A stretch of 64,000 nucleotides of DNA, taken from NCBI RefSeq assembly GCF_008065135.1, contig NZ_CP042914.1, forward strand, positions 3,038,001 to 3,102,000, read 5' to 3'. The stretch is from Roseimaritima ulvae. GTDB lineage: Bacteria; Planctomycetota; Planctomycetia; Pirellulales; Pirellulaceae. A program made the translations under genes and the position numbers. Of the stretch, positions 14,006-22,870 are shown in pieces (within the stretch, counting starts at the first letter, position 1; every line of letters begins with the position of its first letter). The notes below the pieces were generated by a model that was not told the origin of the DNA, ran no database searches, and saw only the letters and a list, made by a program, of their open reading frames with translations.

Positions 14006-16033
14006 CTACCAGCTGTATAGCGGGTCCATGTCGTCTTCCAGCAAACGCAGGTCGCTGGGTTGGTCGCTCGGCGAGAGCGGCTCGGGACGTGTGGCGATGC
14101 GATCGTCCGCGTCGACCTCCTGCAGGTGCTCTAACAGGATGCGGCGGACTTCCAGGATCGTTTGGCTGTTGGTTTGGATGCTCATGTGGTCGGCCTGCAC
14201 CACGATTTCGCTCGACGCGTCTTCCAGGTGAGAGCTGTCGTATTCGACGACTCCATCGCCCTTATGGCTGATGCGACCGAACAGACTTTTCTCGTCGATC
14301 ATTCCGACCACGTTGTGATACTTCACGTCGGGCGCTCGATGGGCCCGCAACATGACCGGGAAAATCGGTGAGTCCGGCGCTAAGGAGTCGATCGCATTGG
14401 AGACTGTTAACATCTTGGTGTCTTTGAAGAAGCCAGGGTTTTCGGCCGCCAGTCGGTTGGCCGTGTTGACGGCAAAGCTGGGCAGGCGAATGACTTTGCG
14501 GGCCAGCCAACGCGTGTAGTCGTTGGCGAATTCACTGCCGCGGTGTGGCGTGGCGATCGTGACCACGCGGCGAATCGAGTTGTTGGGTTTGAAGAACAAA
14601 GCGCTGGCCAGTTTGGCTTTGGCTTCCTCCGGTCCTTGCAGTTGTTCGACCGGTTTATCGCTGACGATATTCCAGAAGTCTTTGTCGCTGTCGATGGTCT
14701 GCATCTTGCTGACCAGACCGCCCATGCTGTGTCCGACCAGGACCATCTGGTTCATCATCGGATCGCGTTGCTGGGGATCAAAGGCCTGTCGCATTTCCGC
14801 CAGGTCGTTTCGCATTTGCGTGGCGCTGACCCAGAAGGGCTGGCCCGAGGGATACATGTAGAACCAGAACTGGTAGCGTTCACGAATCTGAGGGAACGAT
14901 CGCAGGTCGTTAAACATGTCCATCCAGGTCAGCGGACTGGACCACAACCCGTGCACCATGACCACGGGAATCCGATCGGGATCATAGGGTTCCAACATGT
15001 ACAGCCCCCGCAGTTCTTGCGATTTGGCTGGATTTAATAGACCCTCGGTGGCTTTGTTGCGTTTGCGAAATTGCGGGCTGTCCAGATAGAAGGCCAGCGG
15101 CGTCGTCAGGTCGGTTTCCAGTGGCGCCCAGTGATTGGCCAGCTGGACTTGGTTGTGACTGAGCGGATCGAAAAACTCCAGCACAAAGTTCTGCGGCGCT
15201 TCGCCGGGCTGGAGGTCGGTATCGATGCAGCGGAGCAAGGCGGTGACGGCGTAGCTGAGCCCTTCTGGGTAGTATTTCTCGCGCTGGTCCTGATCGGATT
15301 TGGGACGCCGCACGGCCAGCAGGGGCACTCCCAAACCATAGGTCTGGTGGCGGTTGTGAAGCGTTTCGACCTTGAAGTCGCTGACAAATTCGTAGCGGTC
15401 AAACTCTTCCGCCGGCCACTTGCCACGCGCCACGGTATCGATCTTAAAGGACCGTTTGGGCGTCTTGATGGTATAGCTTTGCCCGGGACGCAACTTGTTT
15501 TCCGCGCACAGCAGTCGCAGCGTGTCTTCCAAAGCCTCGTTGTAGAGGTCACAGGCGCTGCGGAATTGAGGATCGTAGGGATTGCGAACCGAATCCAGTT
15601 CCGGTGAGAACAGGTATTGGTAGCTGTTGCGGATGGTGATGCCAAAGTGGTGCAGGGCGACACTGCTGGCGCCCTCACGCTCGGCTTTTTTGCCTTCGAT
15701 ATAGGACAGTTCGCCGACCGCAAAAATTAACTCGTTGTCTTCGTCGGCCGCTGCGCGTTCGCGGAGTTTAGTCAGCGTGGCGGCCGGATCGTCTTCGTAC
15801 GATTCGATTAATCCAAAACGCTGCAACAGTTGGTTGGTGCGTTCGCTGACCGCGGGGCCTCTGCGACGCATCAATTGCAGCTGGCTGGCCAACGCGTTTT
15901 CGCGAACATTGCGCTTGGAAATGTATCGCGGTGCGGTACAGCCCGCCGTGAAGGCCAACAGCAATAGACAACCCAACAAACTGGCGCATACCAGCTGCGG
16001 CGTTGAGCGGCGGGGCGTATTGTGTGGCGTCAT
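14006..16033 (-). CDS. Lipoprotein with alpha/beta-hydrolase (lipase-like) domain
   Basis: A 675-aa exported lipoprotein. The signal peptide ends in the lipobox LAFTAGC (cysteine near residue 32). Residues ~60-330 are a family-specific N-terminal region. Residues ~350-620 form an alpha/beta hydrolase: oxyanion region IPVVMVHGLWSSP, nucleophile elbow LVGHSMGGLVSK, then IATPHRGSEFA as in lipases, and probable acid and histidine in GDGVVEYDSSHLEDA and VVQADHMSIQ. It likely hydrolyses an ester or lipid at the outer membrane or in the periplasm; the substrate is unknown. Transcribed alone. Confidence 0.88.
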   Translation of the reverse strand: MTPHNTPRRSTPQLVCASLLGCLLLLAFTAGCTAPRYISKRNVRENALASQLQLMRRRGPAVSERTNQLLQRFGLIESYEDDPAATLTKLRERAAADEDNELIFAVGELSYIEGKKAEREGASSVALHHFGITIRNSYQYLFSPELDSVRNPYDPQFRSACDLYNEALEDTLRLLCAENKLRPGQSYTIKTPKRSFKIDTVARGKWPAEEFDRYEFVSDFKVETLHNRHQTYGLGVPLLAVRRPKSDQDQREKYYPEGLSYAVTALLRCIDTDLQPGEAPQNFVLEFFDPLSHNQVQLANHWAPLETDLTTPLAFYLDSPQFRKRNKATEGLLNPAKSQELRGLYMLEPYDPDRIPVVMVHGLWSSPLTWMDMFNDLRSFPQIRERYQFWFYMYPSGQPFWVSATQMRNDLAEMRQAFDPQQRDPMMNQMVLVGHSMGGLVSKMQTIDSDKDFWNIVSDKPVEQLQGPEEAKAKLASALFFKPNNSIRRVVTIATPHRGSEFANDYTRWLARKVIRLPSFAVNTANRLAAENPGFFKDTKMLTVSNAIDSLAPDSPIFPVMLRAHRAPDVKYHNVVGMIDEKSLFGRISHKGDGVVEYDSSHLEDASSEIVVQADHMSIQTNSQTILEVRRILLEHLQEVDADDRIATRPEPLSPSDQPSDLRLLEDDMDPLYSW

Positions 16034-16495
16034 GCGGTGTCGCAGGGGATCCGTTCCCCGGATTGATAGGCGGCCGGAGAGTAGCGAGACCGGCGGCCGC
16101 GTGTCAACGCAGATCTGGATTGCCGGGCTAGCATTACCAATGCCCCGTAGCCGAAGTCCCCAGACTTTGGATTGAACCCGTAGCTACCGTCGCCAGACGG
16201 TGGGATTAACCCGTAGCTACCGTCGCCAGACGGTGGTCCCGGGCTCTGGCGGGGTTCGTATATGGAAGGGATGCGCGGGGACAGTCCCTGCGCACCCCTT
16301 CACGGATTTGCAGCGGACCCGCCGTTGTGTCGACCCTCCGGGCCTCAAGTTTTGGGTCGATGCGTCGACCGGGGCTTAACAGCCCCGGCAGAGGTTGTAC
16401 CGACCCTCCGGGCCTGATTTCCGTAGCTATGGGGCGCTGGGGTCCACGCTCTGGAGAGCGTAGCTACGAGAACGGGTAGCTACGAGAACGGGGCG
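16034..16495. other. Intergenic region with tandem hairpin repeats, no gene
   Basis: No gene is supported. It holds three tandem hairpin units (16142-16236), a hairpin at 16271-16297 (GCGC..GGGAC / GTCC..GCGC), two copies of GACCCTCCGGGCCT, and further CGTAGCTA units near 16420-16490. Confidence 0.7.
16142..16236. repeat. Tandem CGTAGC hairpin repeats with compensatory stems
   Basis: Two exact 29-base copies (16175-16203 and 16208-16236) carry the stem ACCGTC-GCCA-GACGGT. An older copy just left (16142-16170) has AAGTC-CCCA-GACTT instead. The stem bases differ but pairing is kept, and the flanking GTAGC and TGG are shared. Confidence 0.8.
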
Positions 16496-17179
16496 CTACG
16501 AGACGCTGAAAATGCCGCGGTGTTGCAGCTCGTTGAGAATTTGTTCGGCCAGCTGTGGCGGGGTGCGGCCATCGCCGGCGGCCAAATGGATTTCCGGATG
16601 GGGCGGCGGTTCGTAGGGATCGCTGATGCCGGTGAAGTTGGGGATTTCCCCGGCACGGGCTTTTTTGTACAGCCCCTTCGGATCGCGTTGTTCGCAGATC
16701 TCCAGCGGTGTGTCGACGAAGACTTCGATAAAGTCACCGGCTTGGCCGGAACCTTCGACCAGCTCCCGGACCCGCTGGCGGTCGCGCGTGTAGGGGCTGA
16801 CAAATGCGGACAGCGTGATCAGGCCGGCAGCGGCAAACAGCTGGGCGACCGAACCGATGCGGCGGATGTTCTCTTCGCGATCTTCCGGTCCGAAGCCCAG
16901 CCCAAACCGTTTGGCAAAACTGTCGCCGTGGTCGGCGGCCAGCCGGTCCGGTGGAGCGCACAGGCCGTGGCGAATATTGTCGCCATCGAGCAGGAAGGTT
17001 TTGGCGCCGCGTTCCAACAACTGTTGATCCAAAGCGTTGGCGATCGTGCTCTTGCCACAACCGCTCAGCCCCGTGAACCAAATCACGCAACCTCGCTGAC
17101 CGAGCACGCGTTGTCGATCCTCGCGCGAAACCGCGTGGTCATGCCAGACAATCTGGGGCCGGTGGTGCAATTCGTCCAT
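16496..17179 (-). CDS. cysC: Adenylylsulfate (APS) kinase
   Basis: A 227-aa cytosolic enzyme that phosphorylates APS to PAPS. Visible motifs are the P-loop GLSGCGKST (residues 37-45), LLDGDNIRHGL (64-73), the FVSPYTRDR segment, and DPKGLYKKARAGEIPNFTGISDPYE, which closes over the APS site. Compared with typical enzymes there is an extra stretch of roughly 17 residues after HGL (CAPPDRLAADHGDSFAK), before the usual LGF..EDR motif. No sulfate adenylyltransferase gene is adjacent, so this may serve sulfation rather than the classical operon. The start at 17179 gives a normal N-terminus. Confidence 0.93.
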   Translation of the reverse strand: MDELHHRPQIVWHDHAVSREDRQRVLGQRGCVIWFTGLSGCGKSTIANALDQQLLERGAKTFLLDGDNIRHGLCAPPDRLAADHGDSFAKRFGLGFGPEDREENIRRIGSVAQLFAAAGLITLSAFVSPYTRDRQRVRELVEGSGQAGDFIEVFVDTPLEICEQRDPKGLYKKARAGEIPNFTGISDPYEPPPHPEIHLAAGDGRTPPQLAEQILNELQHRGIFSVS

Positions 17180-17213
17180 TGCAGTGTCGATTCTCGAACT
17201 CGGTGGTAGCGGA

Positions 17214-18029
17214 TCAGGAGGCGGCAGGCGGTGGGCCGGCGGGTGGCTGGACCGCGTAGCCCTGTGTCAGGGGCGGGGGTGGGAAGGTGCCCGGACCAAA
17301 GATATCGCGGTACAGCACAAACATCGAACCAAACGTAATCGGGATCACGAAGAAGGCCGGGATATAACAAGCCAGGGCGGCGATGTACGTAATTAGGGAC
17401 ACCACAAACAGGTGCCAGATGATACCCAACAAGTTCTTGATCGACGCTCGCCAGGAATATTTGACGGCATCCATGGCGGTTAAATGTCGGTCGGCGATCA
17501 ATTGGAAGGAAAACAGGAAGGGCAGGTAAATCAGCAGCATGGCCACCATCATCAGGATAAAGAACACCGGCATGATGACCAGCATCACTCCCACCGCGGC
17601 GTCCGGGTTTTCCTGGGTGCCCGCCATGGCGCCAAACATGATGGCCACCATTAGCAAGTAGCTGGGAAAGATCACGACGAAGGACAGTGCGGTGGCGATC
17701 AGCATCACCAGGAACGAGTCCAAGAAGAAATCAAAACCTTTGAACAACGCACCGAATTCGGTGCGTCCAAATTGTTCGCGCTGCATGAAGCACATAAAAA
17801 TCCCTACCATCATGGCGCCCATGATGATTCCCATCGGCACCAAGGAACCGACCAGGATGCCAACCAGCGTGACGCCGACCATCAACATGTATTGATCGCC
17901 CATCAGCGCGTAGGCGCGCTTCATCAATTCGATGGGGCGAATCGACACGCGGCGAATCTGTAGTTCACCAGAAGGAACTTCGACGAGTGGCTCTGGGCCG
18001 GCCGGTTGGTAGGGATTGGCGTCGCTCAT
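17214..18029 (-). CDS. Integral membrane protein, unknown function
   Basis: A 271-aa protein with about six membrane helices between residues ~48 and 245 (MLMVGVTLVGILVGSLVPMG, FLVMLIATALSFVVIFPSYLLMVAIMFG, VGVMLVIMPVFFILMMVAMLLIYLPF, ending ITYIAALACYIPAFFVIPITFGSMF). A central FQLIADRHLTAMDAVKYSWRASIKNL motif is typical of planctomycete/bacterial proteins resembling DUF975-type membrane proteins. Short cytosolic NPYQP N-terminus and proline-rich C-terminus. The start overlaps the stop of the upstream epimerase gene by 4 bp, so they are co-transcribed. Confidence 0.8.
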   Translation of the reverse strand: MSDANPYQPAGPEPLVEVPSGELQIRRVSIRPIELMKRAYALMGDQYMLMVGVTLVGILVGSLVPMGIIMGAMMVGIFMCFMQREQFGRTEFGALFKGFDFFLDSFLVMLIATALSFVVIFPSYLLMVAIMFGAMAGTQENPDAAVGVMLVIMPVFFILMMVAMLLIYLPFLFSFQLIADRHLTAMDAVKYSWRASIKNLLGIIWHLFVVSLITYIAALACYIPAFFVIPITFGSMFVLYRDIFGPGTFPPPPLTQGYAVQPPAGPPPAAS

Positions 18030-19030
18030 CGTTGTCGGATGTCCTGGAAATTGCGGAGGTCATACGGGATGCCCACATAGTCTAACACACGACAGAGGCC
18101 TCGCAGGGCGACGCCAAAACCGTCGGGGCCGCTGAATCCGCCAAACTGTCCACCGCCTTTGACGTGTGGTTCCAGGTCCATGAATACGCCATCGACGCCG
18201 CGGTCGGTCATCCGCTTGTGCAGTTCGGGCATGAACCCGGCCAGGTCGCGAAGGATGGCTTCATGTCCCGAATCGCCACAGTCGGCGGGAACAAAATTCT
18301 TCAGCGAAGCTTCGTCGACATGGGTGATGCGACCGCCCGGCGAAGGATCGGCGTAGTCCTTGATGTGCACCCAACCCAAGCTGGGTTTCATAGCCAGGTA
18401 CTGAGCGTAGGTTTCGTCGGCGGTGAAACCCTGGGTCACGATGTTGGCGGCGTCGAAAATCGTCAGCATGGCCGGGTGGTTCACGCGGCGGTGGATGTCG
18501 GCCAACAGTTGTCCGGTTTGTCCGACCAAATTGGCTTCCACTTCCAGTCCAAAGGTTAGACCGTGCGAATCACACATCTCGGCGATCTGTCCCAGCTGGT
18601 CGCTGACCTGTTCCAGATGGTCTTCGGCGGCGGTGCCTTTGGGATGGTAGAAGGCGAAGCCGCGGATCAGTTTGGCGTCGAAGGCGTTAGCCAGTTCGCA
18701 GGCCCGGCGGACTTCTTCGTCCAGGTATTTGTCGAAGGGCACAAAACGGTTGGCGGTGCCGTCGTCGACATCTTGCAGTTTCACTTTGCCGATCGGCGAG
18801 CCGATCGAGCTGACTTTTAAACCGTATTCGTCCTGCTGTTGGCGGACGGTGGCGATTTCTTCATCGCTCAACTGCATCACGTTTTTGACACCTTGGCCGG
18901 CATCGATAAAACGGATGGAATAGTATCGCAATCCCAGGGCGGCAAATGCACAAAACTGTTGCAGGACCAGTTTGTCGTTAGCGGCTTCGTCGGCGAATCC
19001 GGTTAGCAGGGCGGGAGGGCAAGCGGTCAT
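18026..19030 (-). CDS. Sugar phosphate isomerase/epimerase (xylose-isomerase-like TIM barrel)
   Basis: A 334-aa cytosolic TIM-barrel protein of the AP-endonuclease-2/xylose-isomerase-like family. Family features include TGFADEAANDKL at the start, LEVEANLVGQTGQLLADI, LTIFDAANIVTQG, and VHIKDYADPSPGG, with metal-binding E, D, H and E residues across these strands. Start ATG 19030 (MTACPPALLTGFADEA) is preferred over the longer frame to 19078. Members act on inositols or sugars; the substrate cannot be assigned. It overlaps the membrane protein gene downstream by 4 bp. Confidence 0.88.
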   Translation of the reverse strand: MTACPPALLTGFADEAANDKLVLQQFCAFAALGLRYYSIRFIDAGQGVKNVMQLSDEEIATVRQQQDEYGLKVSSIGSPIGKVKLQDVDDGTANRFVPFDKYLDEEVRRACELANAFDAKLIRGFAFYHPKGTAAEDHLEQVSDQLGQIAEMCDSHGLTFGLEVEANLVGQTGQLLADIHRRVNHPAMLTIFDAANIVTQGFTADETYAQYLAMKPSLGWVHIKDYADPSPGGRITHVDEASLKNFVPADCGDSGHEAILRDLAGFMPELHKRMTDRGVDGVFMDLEPHVKGGGQFGGFSGPDGFGVALRGLCRVLDYVGIPYDLRNFQDIRQR

Positions 19031-19098
19031 GTTAGAAATTTGTCGGTTAGAGGTGAGGGTTCCAGGATGTGCCCCCACAACTTAACCGAATCGGTAAC

Positions 19099-19332
19099 TC
19101 ATTGGCTATGGTATGCCGGCCGCAGGTCCAGGGCGATGACCGCCGCCAGAGCCAGCAACAGCAAGCCGACCAGCAGCAGCACCCCGCGAGCGGCGGGCTG
19201 ACCCCATTTTCGTTGTACGGCCGCCAAAGAGCGGAGCCGATAGGGAAGAGCCCAACCGGTCGCGGCGGCCACCAGAGACAGGGTCCCCAAGCTGGTCGCG
19301 ACGGCGGCTACGAGAATTTGATCGGCTCGCAT
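19099..19332 (-). CDS. Small two-helix membrane protein
   Basis: A 77-aa protein with two hydrophobic helices (residues ~6-29, ILVAAVATSLGTLSLVAAATGWAL, and ~49-70, GVLLLVGLLLLALAAVIALDL) separated by a basic loop (RLRSLAAVQRKWGQ). It starts 9 bp after the stop of the HEAT/TPR gene on the same strand, so it probably belongs to the same transcript. No family recognised. Confidence 0.65.
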   Translation of the reverse strand: MRADQILVAAVATSLGTLSLVAAATGWALPYRLRSLAAVQRKWGQPAARGVLLLVGLLLLALAAVIALDLRPAYHSQ

Positions 19333-19341
19333 CGGGCTTTC

Positions 19342-20016
19342 CTAGCCTTGGCGTTCGGAGATGCCCAGCCGACGCCGAATCACGCGAGCTTGGGCGCGAG
19401 GCACTTCCAGGTCAGGGCAGATCGAAGTGGCGAGATCGAGGGCCTTCAGCGCTGCGCCCAGATCGTTGCGTTCCATCCGGCAGCGGGCCACCCCGATCCA
19501 GGCCGGATAGTGAAAGCGACACAGCCACAAACATTTGCGAAACGCCGCTTCCGCTTCGTCCAGATTGTTCAGTCCCTCCCAACAGATGCCCATCTGATGC
19601 ATCGCTTCGGCGTAGCCTGGCGACTGATTGGCAAGGATCATCGCGGGAGGCAATCCGGCGGCAAATTCGCCGCCATCGTTCAGGTGCATGACCTGCAACA
19701 GTTGCTGGTGATGCGCGGGAGCCGCATCGCGAACCAAGGTGGCACGGAAGGCATCGTCGGCGGCCAGTCGCACGCCGCGGTCGCTGTCCGATAACGCTCG
19801 GCCAAGCGCTTCGACCACTGTGCCGTCGCCGACAATGCCCAAAGCCAGGGAGGCCGCGCGGCGAACTTCGATGCAACCCACGGCCAACAACTTGGCCAGC
19901 GTACTGGGCAGATAGGCATCGGATACTTGCTGCGCAAATCGCAGCGTGTCGGCACTGGCAAGGTAGCGGCGGTAACTAGCCACCAGTCGCGAGTTTCGAA
20001 CAATCGGTTGTGTCAC
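19342..20016 (-). CDS. HEAT- and TPR-repeat protein
   Basis: A 224-aa soluble protein. Residues ~40-100 form HEAT-like helices (STLAKLLAVGCIEVRRAASLALGIVGDGTVVEALGRALSDSDRGVRLAADDAFRATL). Residues ~130-205 form two or three TPRs (YAEAMHQMGICWEGLNNLDEAEAAFRKCLWLC, then ARCRMERNDLGAALKALDLATSICPD). It is likely a scaffold or interaction protein, with no enzyme motif. First gene of a short minus-strand unit; the region upstream (20017-20375) is a divergent promoter region. Confidence 0.82.
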   Translation of the reverse strand: MTQPIVRNSRLVASYRRYLASADTLRFAQQVSDAYLPSTLAKLLAVGCIEVRRAASLALGIVGDGTVVEALGRALSDSDRGVRLAADDAFRATLVRDAAPAHHQQLLQVMHLNDGGEFAAGLPPAMILANQSPGYAEAMHQMGICWEGLNNLDEAEAAFRKCLWLCRFHYPAWIGVARCRMERNDLGAALKALDLATSICPDLEVPRAQARVIRRRLGISERQG

Positions 20017-20375
20017 GGGATGTACGCCTTAGATGTATTGAAACGATCGTGACCGTTCCGCTCGCCAACCCTGCGATCGATCACCTTGTGATGCCAGTCA
20101 AAAAGCATCGTACGCAGCGGTGAGGCAGCGACAAGTCACAGACTTGATATTTTTACTTCGCTGCACCCGCTCGCTGGACGTAACGGTGCGGTGGCCGTGG
20201 TGCGCCGCAAACATCCGTCACCGGTCGCTTGCTCCCGTGCGCCTCCATGATGCAGCCGAGTCTAATTGGGATAATTGCCGACGGCAACCAACCGACAGGT
20301 TTCCCCGCGGCAGCTATAATAAAAACCCACATCGACGCGTTCGACGCGATTACAACGAATTGGAAAATCTATTCC
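20017..20375. other. Divergent intergenic region, no gene
   Basis: About 360 bp between the divergently transcribed HEAT/TPR and STN-like genes. The plus frame of the latter stays open here but shows no coding-like start. Nothing else is recognised; both promoters should lie here. Confidence 0.5.
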
Positions 20376-21533
20376 ATGCTAGCTGCTTTCCGCTCCCGCC
20401 CGCTGGCGATCCCGTCAGCGTTTTGCCGCAGTTGCCTGGGGACGCTGGTGGTGCTGTGGCTGATCAGCGGACCGGGGTTTGCGCAGTCCACGCAACGCGA
20501 TTTTGAAGTGCGTTTAGCGGCCGCACACCAAAGCCGCTTCAGCGGCCGTTCGCTCCGCGATACGTTAGACATCCTTAGTCAAACGACCCACGTGACCTAC
20601 TGGCTGGACCGACGTGTCGACTCCGCCCAAACGGTGAATGTTCCCGCCGCCGGTCCGACCGTTGAACAGGCTTTCAGCAACATCGCGGCAGCCGCGGGAT
20701 TGGTCAGCCTGCCGATCGATAATTTGGTTTTGGTAGGACGCGCGGATTGGGTGGACCGGGCAGGTACGCTAGTTTTGGCGGCCGGTAGTGGCGCCCAGCC
20801 TGGCGACGAGGGACAGGCCGGCGCGGCGGTTCGCGCGACATCCTCGGAACGACCGGTAGCGATTCGCTGGCCGTTGTTGACCACGCCCGACGAAGCGCTG
20901 ACGGAGGTCGCCGAAGCTCTAAATGTCGACGTCGGCTCGCTGCGTTTACCTCACGACTTATGGCCCGCGTTTTCTAATACGTCGATCCGGGCGACGACGT
21001 TGTTGACTTTGATCGGCTGTGAGTTCGATCGCTGGTTGCGGCTTGATGACGACGGAAGTCTTCGCGCCGACGCCTTTCCCGAAGAGGTGTCCATCGAAAA
21101 GGCTTATCCGGCAGGGCTGGTTGCGGCGGCCAAGGGCGAAATCTTGCAAATCGATGCCGAAGCATTGTTGACCGAACAAGGCAACCAAACCATCGTTCGC
21201 AGCGGAGGCCGTGTACATCGGCTGTTGAGCGTGCGGAAACGCCTCGGTCGCCGCCCCGCCGGTCGTCCCCGTCCCGGTCCGGCCGTCGCCGTTGAGGACA
21301 AACGCTTTACCATCCACTGGCAAGACGCTCCAGCCGGCGCGGCGCTGCGGTCGTTGGCGCAGGCCGGCGGATGGACGTTGGTGATGTCCTCGGCGAGCGG
21401 TGAAAACGCCGCTCGGTTGATCAATCTGAAAGCCGAAGAGACTCCGCTGAAAGAGTTAGTCAACAAGGTGGCTGAACAGGTTGATCTGTCGGCCAGTTGG
21501 GATGGCGATATGCTGAGCATCGATGTCCGTTGA
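20376..21533 (+). CDS. Exported protein with STN-like (secretin/TonB short N-terminal) domains
   Basis: A 385-aa protein with a signal peptide (CLGTLVVLWLISGPGFAQS). Residues ~45-115 (RFSGRSLRDTLDILSQTTHVTYWLDRRVDSAQTVNVPAAGPTVEQAFSNIAAAAGL) read like an STN domain. A second similar module stands near the end (FTIHWQDAPAGAALRSLAQAGGWTLVMSS...LINLKAEETPLKELVNKVAEQV). Such domains sit in the periplasm in secretins and TonB receptors, but no secretin pore domain follows. ATG 20376 is chosen because the signal peptide starts there; the frame runs back to 20229 without one. The EEP-like gene follows 141 bp downstream. Confidence 0.75.
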   Translation: MLAAFRSRPLAIPSAFCRSCLGTLVVLWLISGPGFAQSTQRDFEVRLAAAHQSRFSGRSLRDTLDILSQTTHVTYWLDRRVDSAQTVNVPAAGPTVEQAFSNIAAAAGLVSLPIDNLVLVGRADWVDRAGTLVLAAGSGAQPGDEGQAGAAVRATSSERPVAIRWPLLTTPDEALTEVAEALNVDVGSLRLPHDLWPAFSNTSIRATTLLTLIGCEFDRWLRLDDDGSLRADAFPEEVSIEKAYPAGLVAAAKGEILQIDAEALLTEQGNQTIVRSGGRVHRLLSVRKRLGRRPAGRPRPGPAVAVEDKRFTIHWQDAPAGAALRSLAQAGGWTLVMSSASGENAARLINLKAEETPLKELVNKVAEQVDLSASWDGDMLSIDVR

Positions 21534-21674
21534 CAGAACCGCTATGAAACGTTCGGTCCGCACAATGCCACCCGGCATCATGCCAGCGGGCAGTCCTGCC
21601 GATTTTCAACCGATAGATACGTCGGTGGCGCTATTGCCGTCGTTGCGTTGGTTCGATTGTCGGAGTCGTGTGCG

Positions 21675-22811
21675 ATGCGGAGTGCGTTGCTGGTCATATT
21701 ACTGTTGGGTGGCGGTTGGTATTTCTTCCGCCATTATGAGATCGACGGATTGGATGGGGTAGAGCTGCGCCCCAAGTCGATCGCAGCGGGCGCCGACAGA
21801 GACGATGACCTCCGCGGTTACCTGGACGGTGCAGCGGATTGGCGCATCGATAACGGGGCGACCGGGATTCCGGGAACCGCCTATACGCCGGCGGATTTTT
21901 ACGCTTCCGACTCGGCCGCCGACGGCACCGAGGCTCAGCTGGCGTCTTTCGGTGGCGACGCCGCCGCCGCCGATGGAGACACCGCCGAGGACGCCGCGGC
22001 GCTGGCGGAGCAAATCCCCCATCCCTCCCGGCGGGTGCGAGTGGCTTCATGGGCCCTGGGAGGGTTCGGAAAAGACAAGGCCGCCAAGCCCCACGTTATG
22101 GGCTGGTTGGCCCGGGTGATCCGCAGCTTTGACGTGATTGCCGTCCAACAGATCACCGGTCCCCAACGCGATCTGTTGCCGCGGATTGTCGAGCACGTCA
22201 ACCGCAGCGGACGTCGCTACGATTTTCTGATCGCACCGCCCCAGTTGGCCGGAACCAATCCCTACGGTCCCGAAGAACAGCTGGCCTTTGTCTTTGATAC
22301 CGAACGGGTGGTCACCGACCGGGGGCAGTTCTATACCGTCGCCGATCCCGCAAACGTGATGACGCATGATCCGATTGTGGGTTGGTTTCGAGTGGTTGGT
22401 CCCAAACCGGATCGGGCATGGACGTTTTCGGTGGTCAATGTGCGGGTGGAGATGGACGTGGCGCGGCGCGAGGTGGCGGCGCTTAGGGAGGTGATGCAGG
22501 CGGTGACCCAGGACGGTCGCCACGAAGACGACACCTTGATGGTGGGGCTATTTCAGGCCGACGATGCCTATCTGCGGCCCTCGCTCGGACAGAACCGGGT
22601 GGTGGCTGCGGTGGAAGCCACGCCCACGGACATCTTTGGCCGTCATCAGGTCAGCAATGTATTGCTCGACCCGCTGGTGACGACCGAGTACCTGGGGACA
22701 GGGGGAGTTGTGAATTTTTTGCGGCTGCAGAATCTGACGTTGGCCGAATGCGAGGAGTTGACGCCCCATCTGCCGGTCTACGCCGAGTTTTCGCCAGTCG
22801 AGGGTTTGTAG
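21675..22811 (+). CDS. EEP-fold (DNase I-like) protein lacking catalytic residues
   Basis: A 378-aa membrane-anchored protein (helix at residues ~3-17). Residues ~120-372 follow the endonuclease/exonuclease/phosphatase fold: VRVASWALGGF, FDVIAVQQI, YDFLIAPPQLAGTNPYGPEEQLAFVFDT, FSVVNVRVEMD, MVGLFQADDAYL and LTPHLPVYAEF. Key positions are changed: QE becomes QQ (159), GDFN becomes GLFQ (291-294), NVH becomes NVR, and SDH becomes TPH (363-365). A nuclease activity is therefore unlikely and it probably binds something instead. Residues 20-115 are acidic and alanine-rich. Start ATG 21675 gives the membrane anchor directly. Confidence 0.8.
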   Translation: MRSALLVILLLGGGWYFFRHYEIDGLDGVELRPKSIAAGADRDDDLRGYLDGAADWRIDNGATGIPGTAYTPADFYASDSAADGTEAQLASFGGDAAAADGDTAEDAAALAEQIPHPSRRVRVASWALGGFGKDKAAKPHVMGWLARVIRSFDVIAVQQITGPQRDLLPRIVEHVNRSGRRYDFLIAPPQLAGTNPYGPEEQLAFVFDTERVVTDRGQFYTVADPANVMTHDPIVGWFRVVGPKPDRAWTFSVVNVRVEMDVARREVAALREVMQAVTQDGRHEDDTLMVGLFQADDAYLRPSLGQNRVVAAVEATPTDIFGRHQVSNVLLDPLVTTEYLGTGGVVNFLRLQNLTLAECEELTPHLPVYAEFSPVEGL

Positions 22812-22870
22812 GTGATGGCCCGGTGGCGATACAATGAGCGCCCTGCCCGTTCTCCTTTTTGTGTTGACTG

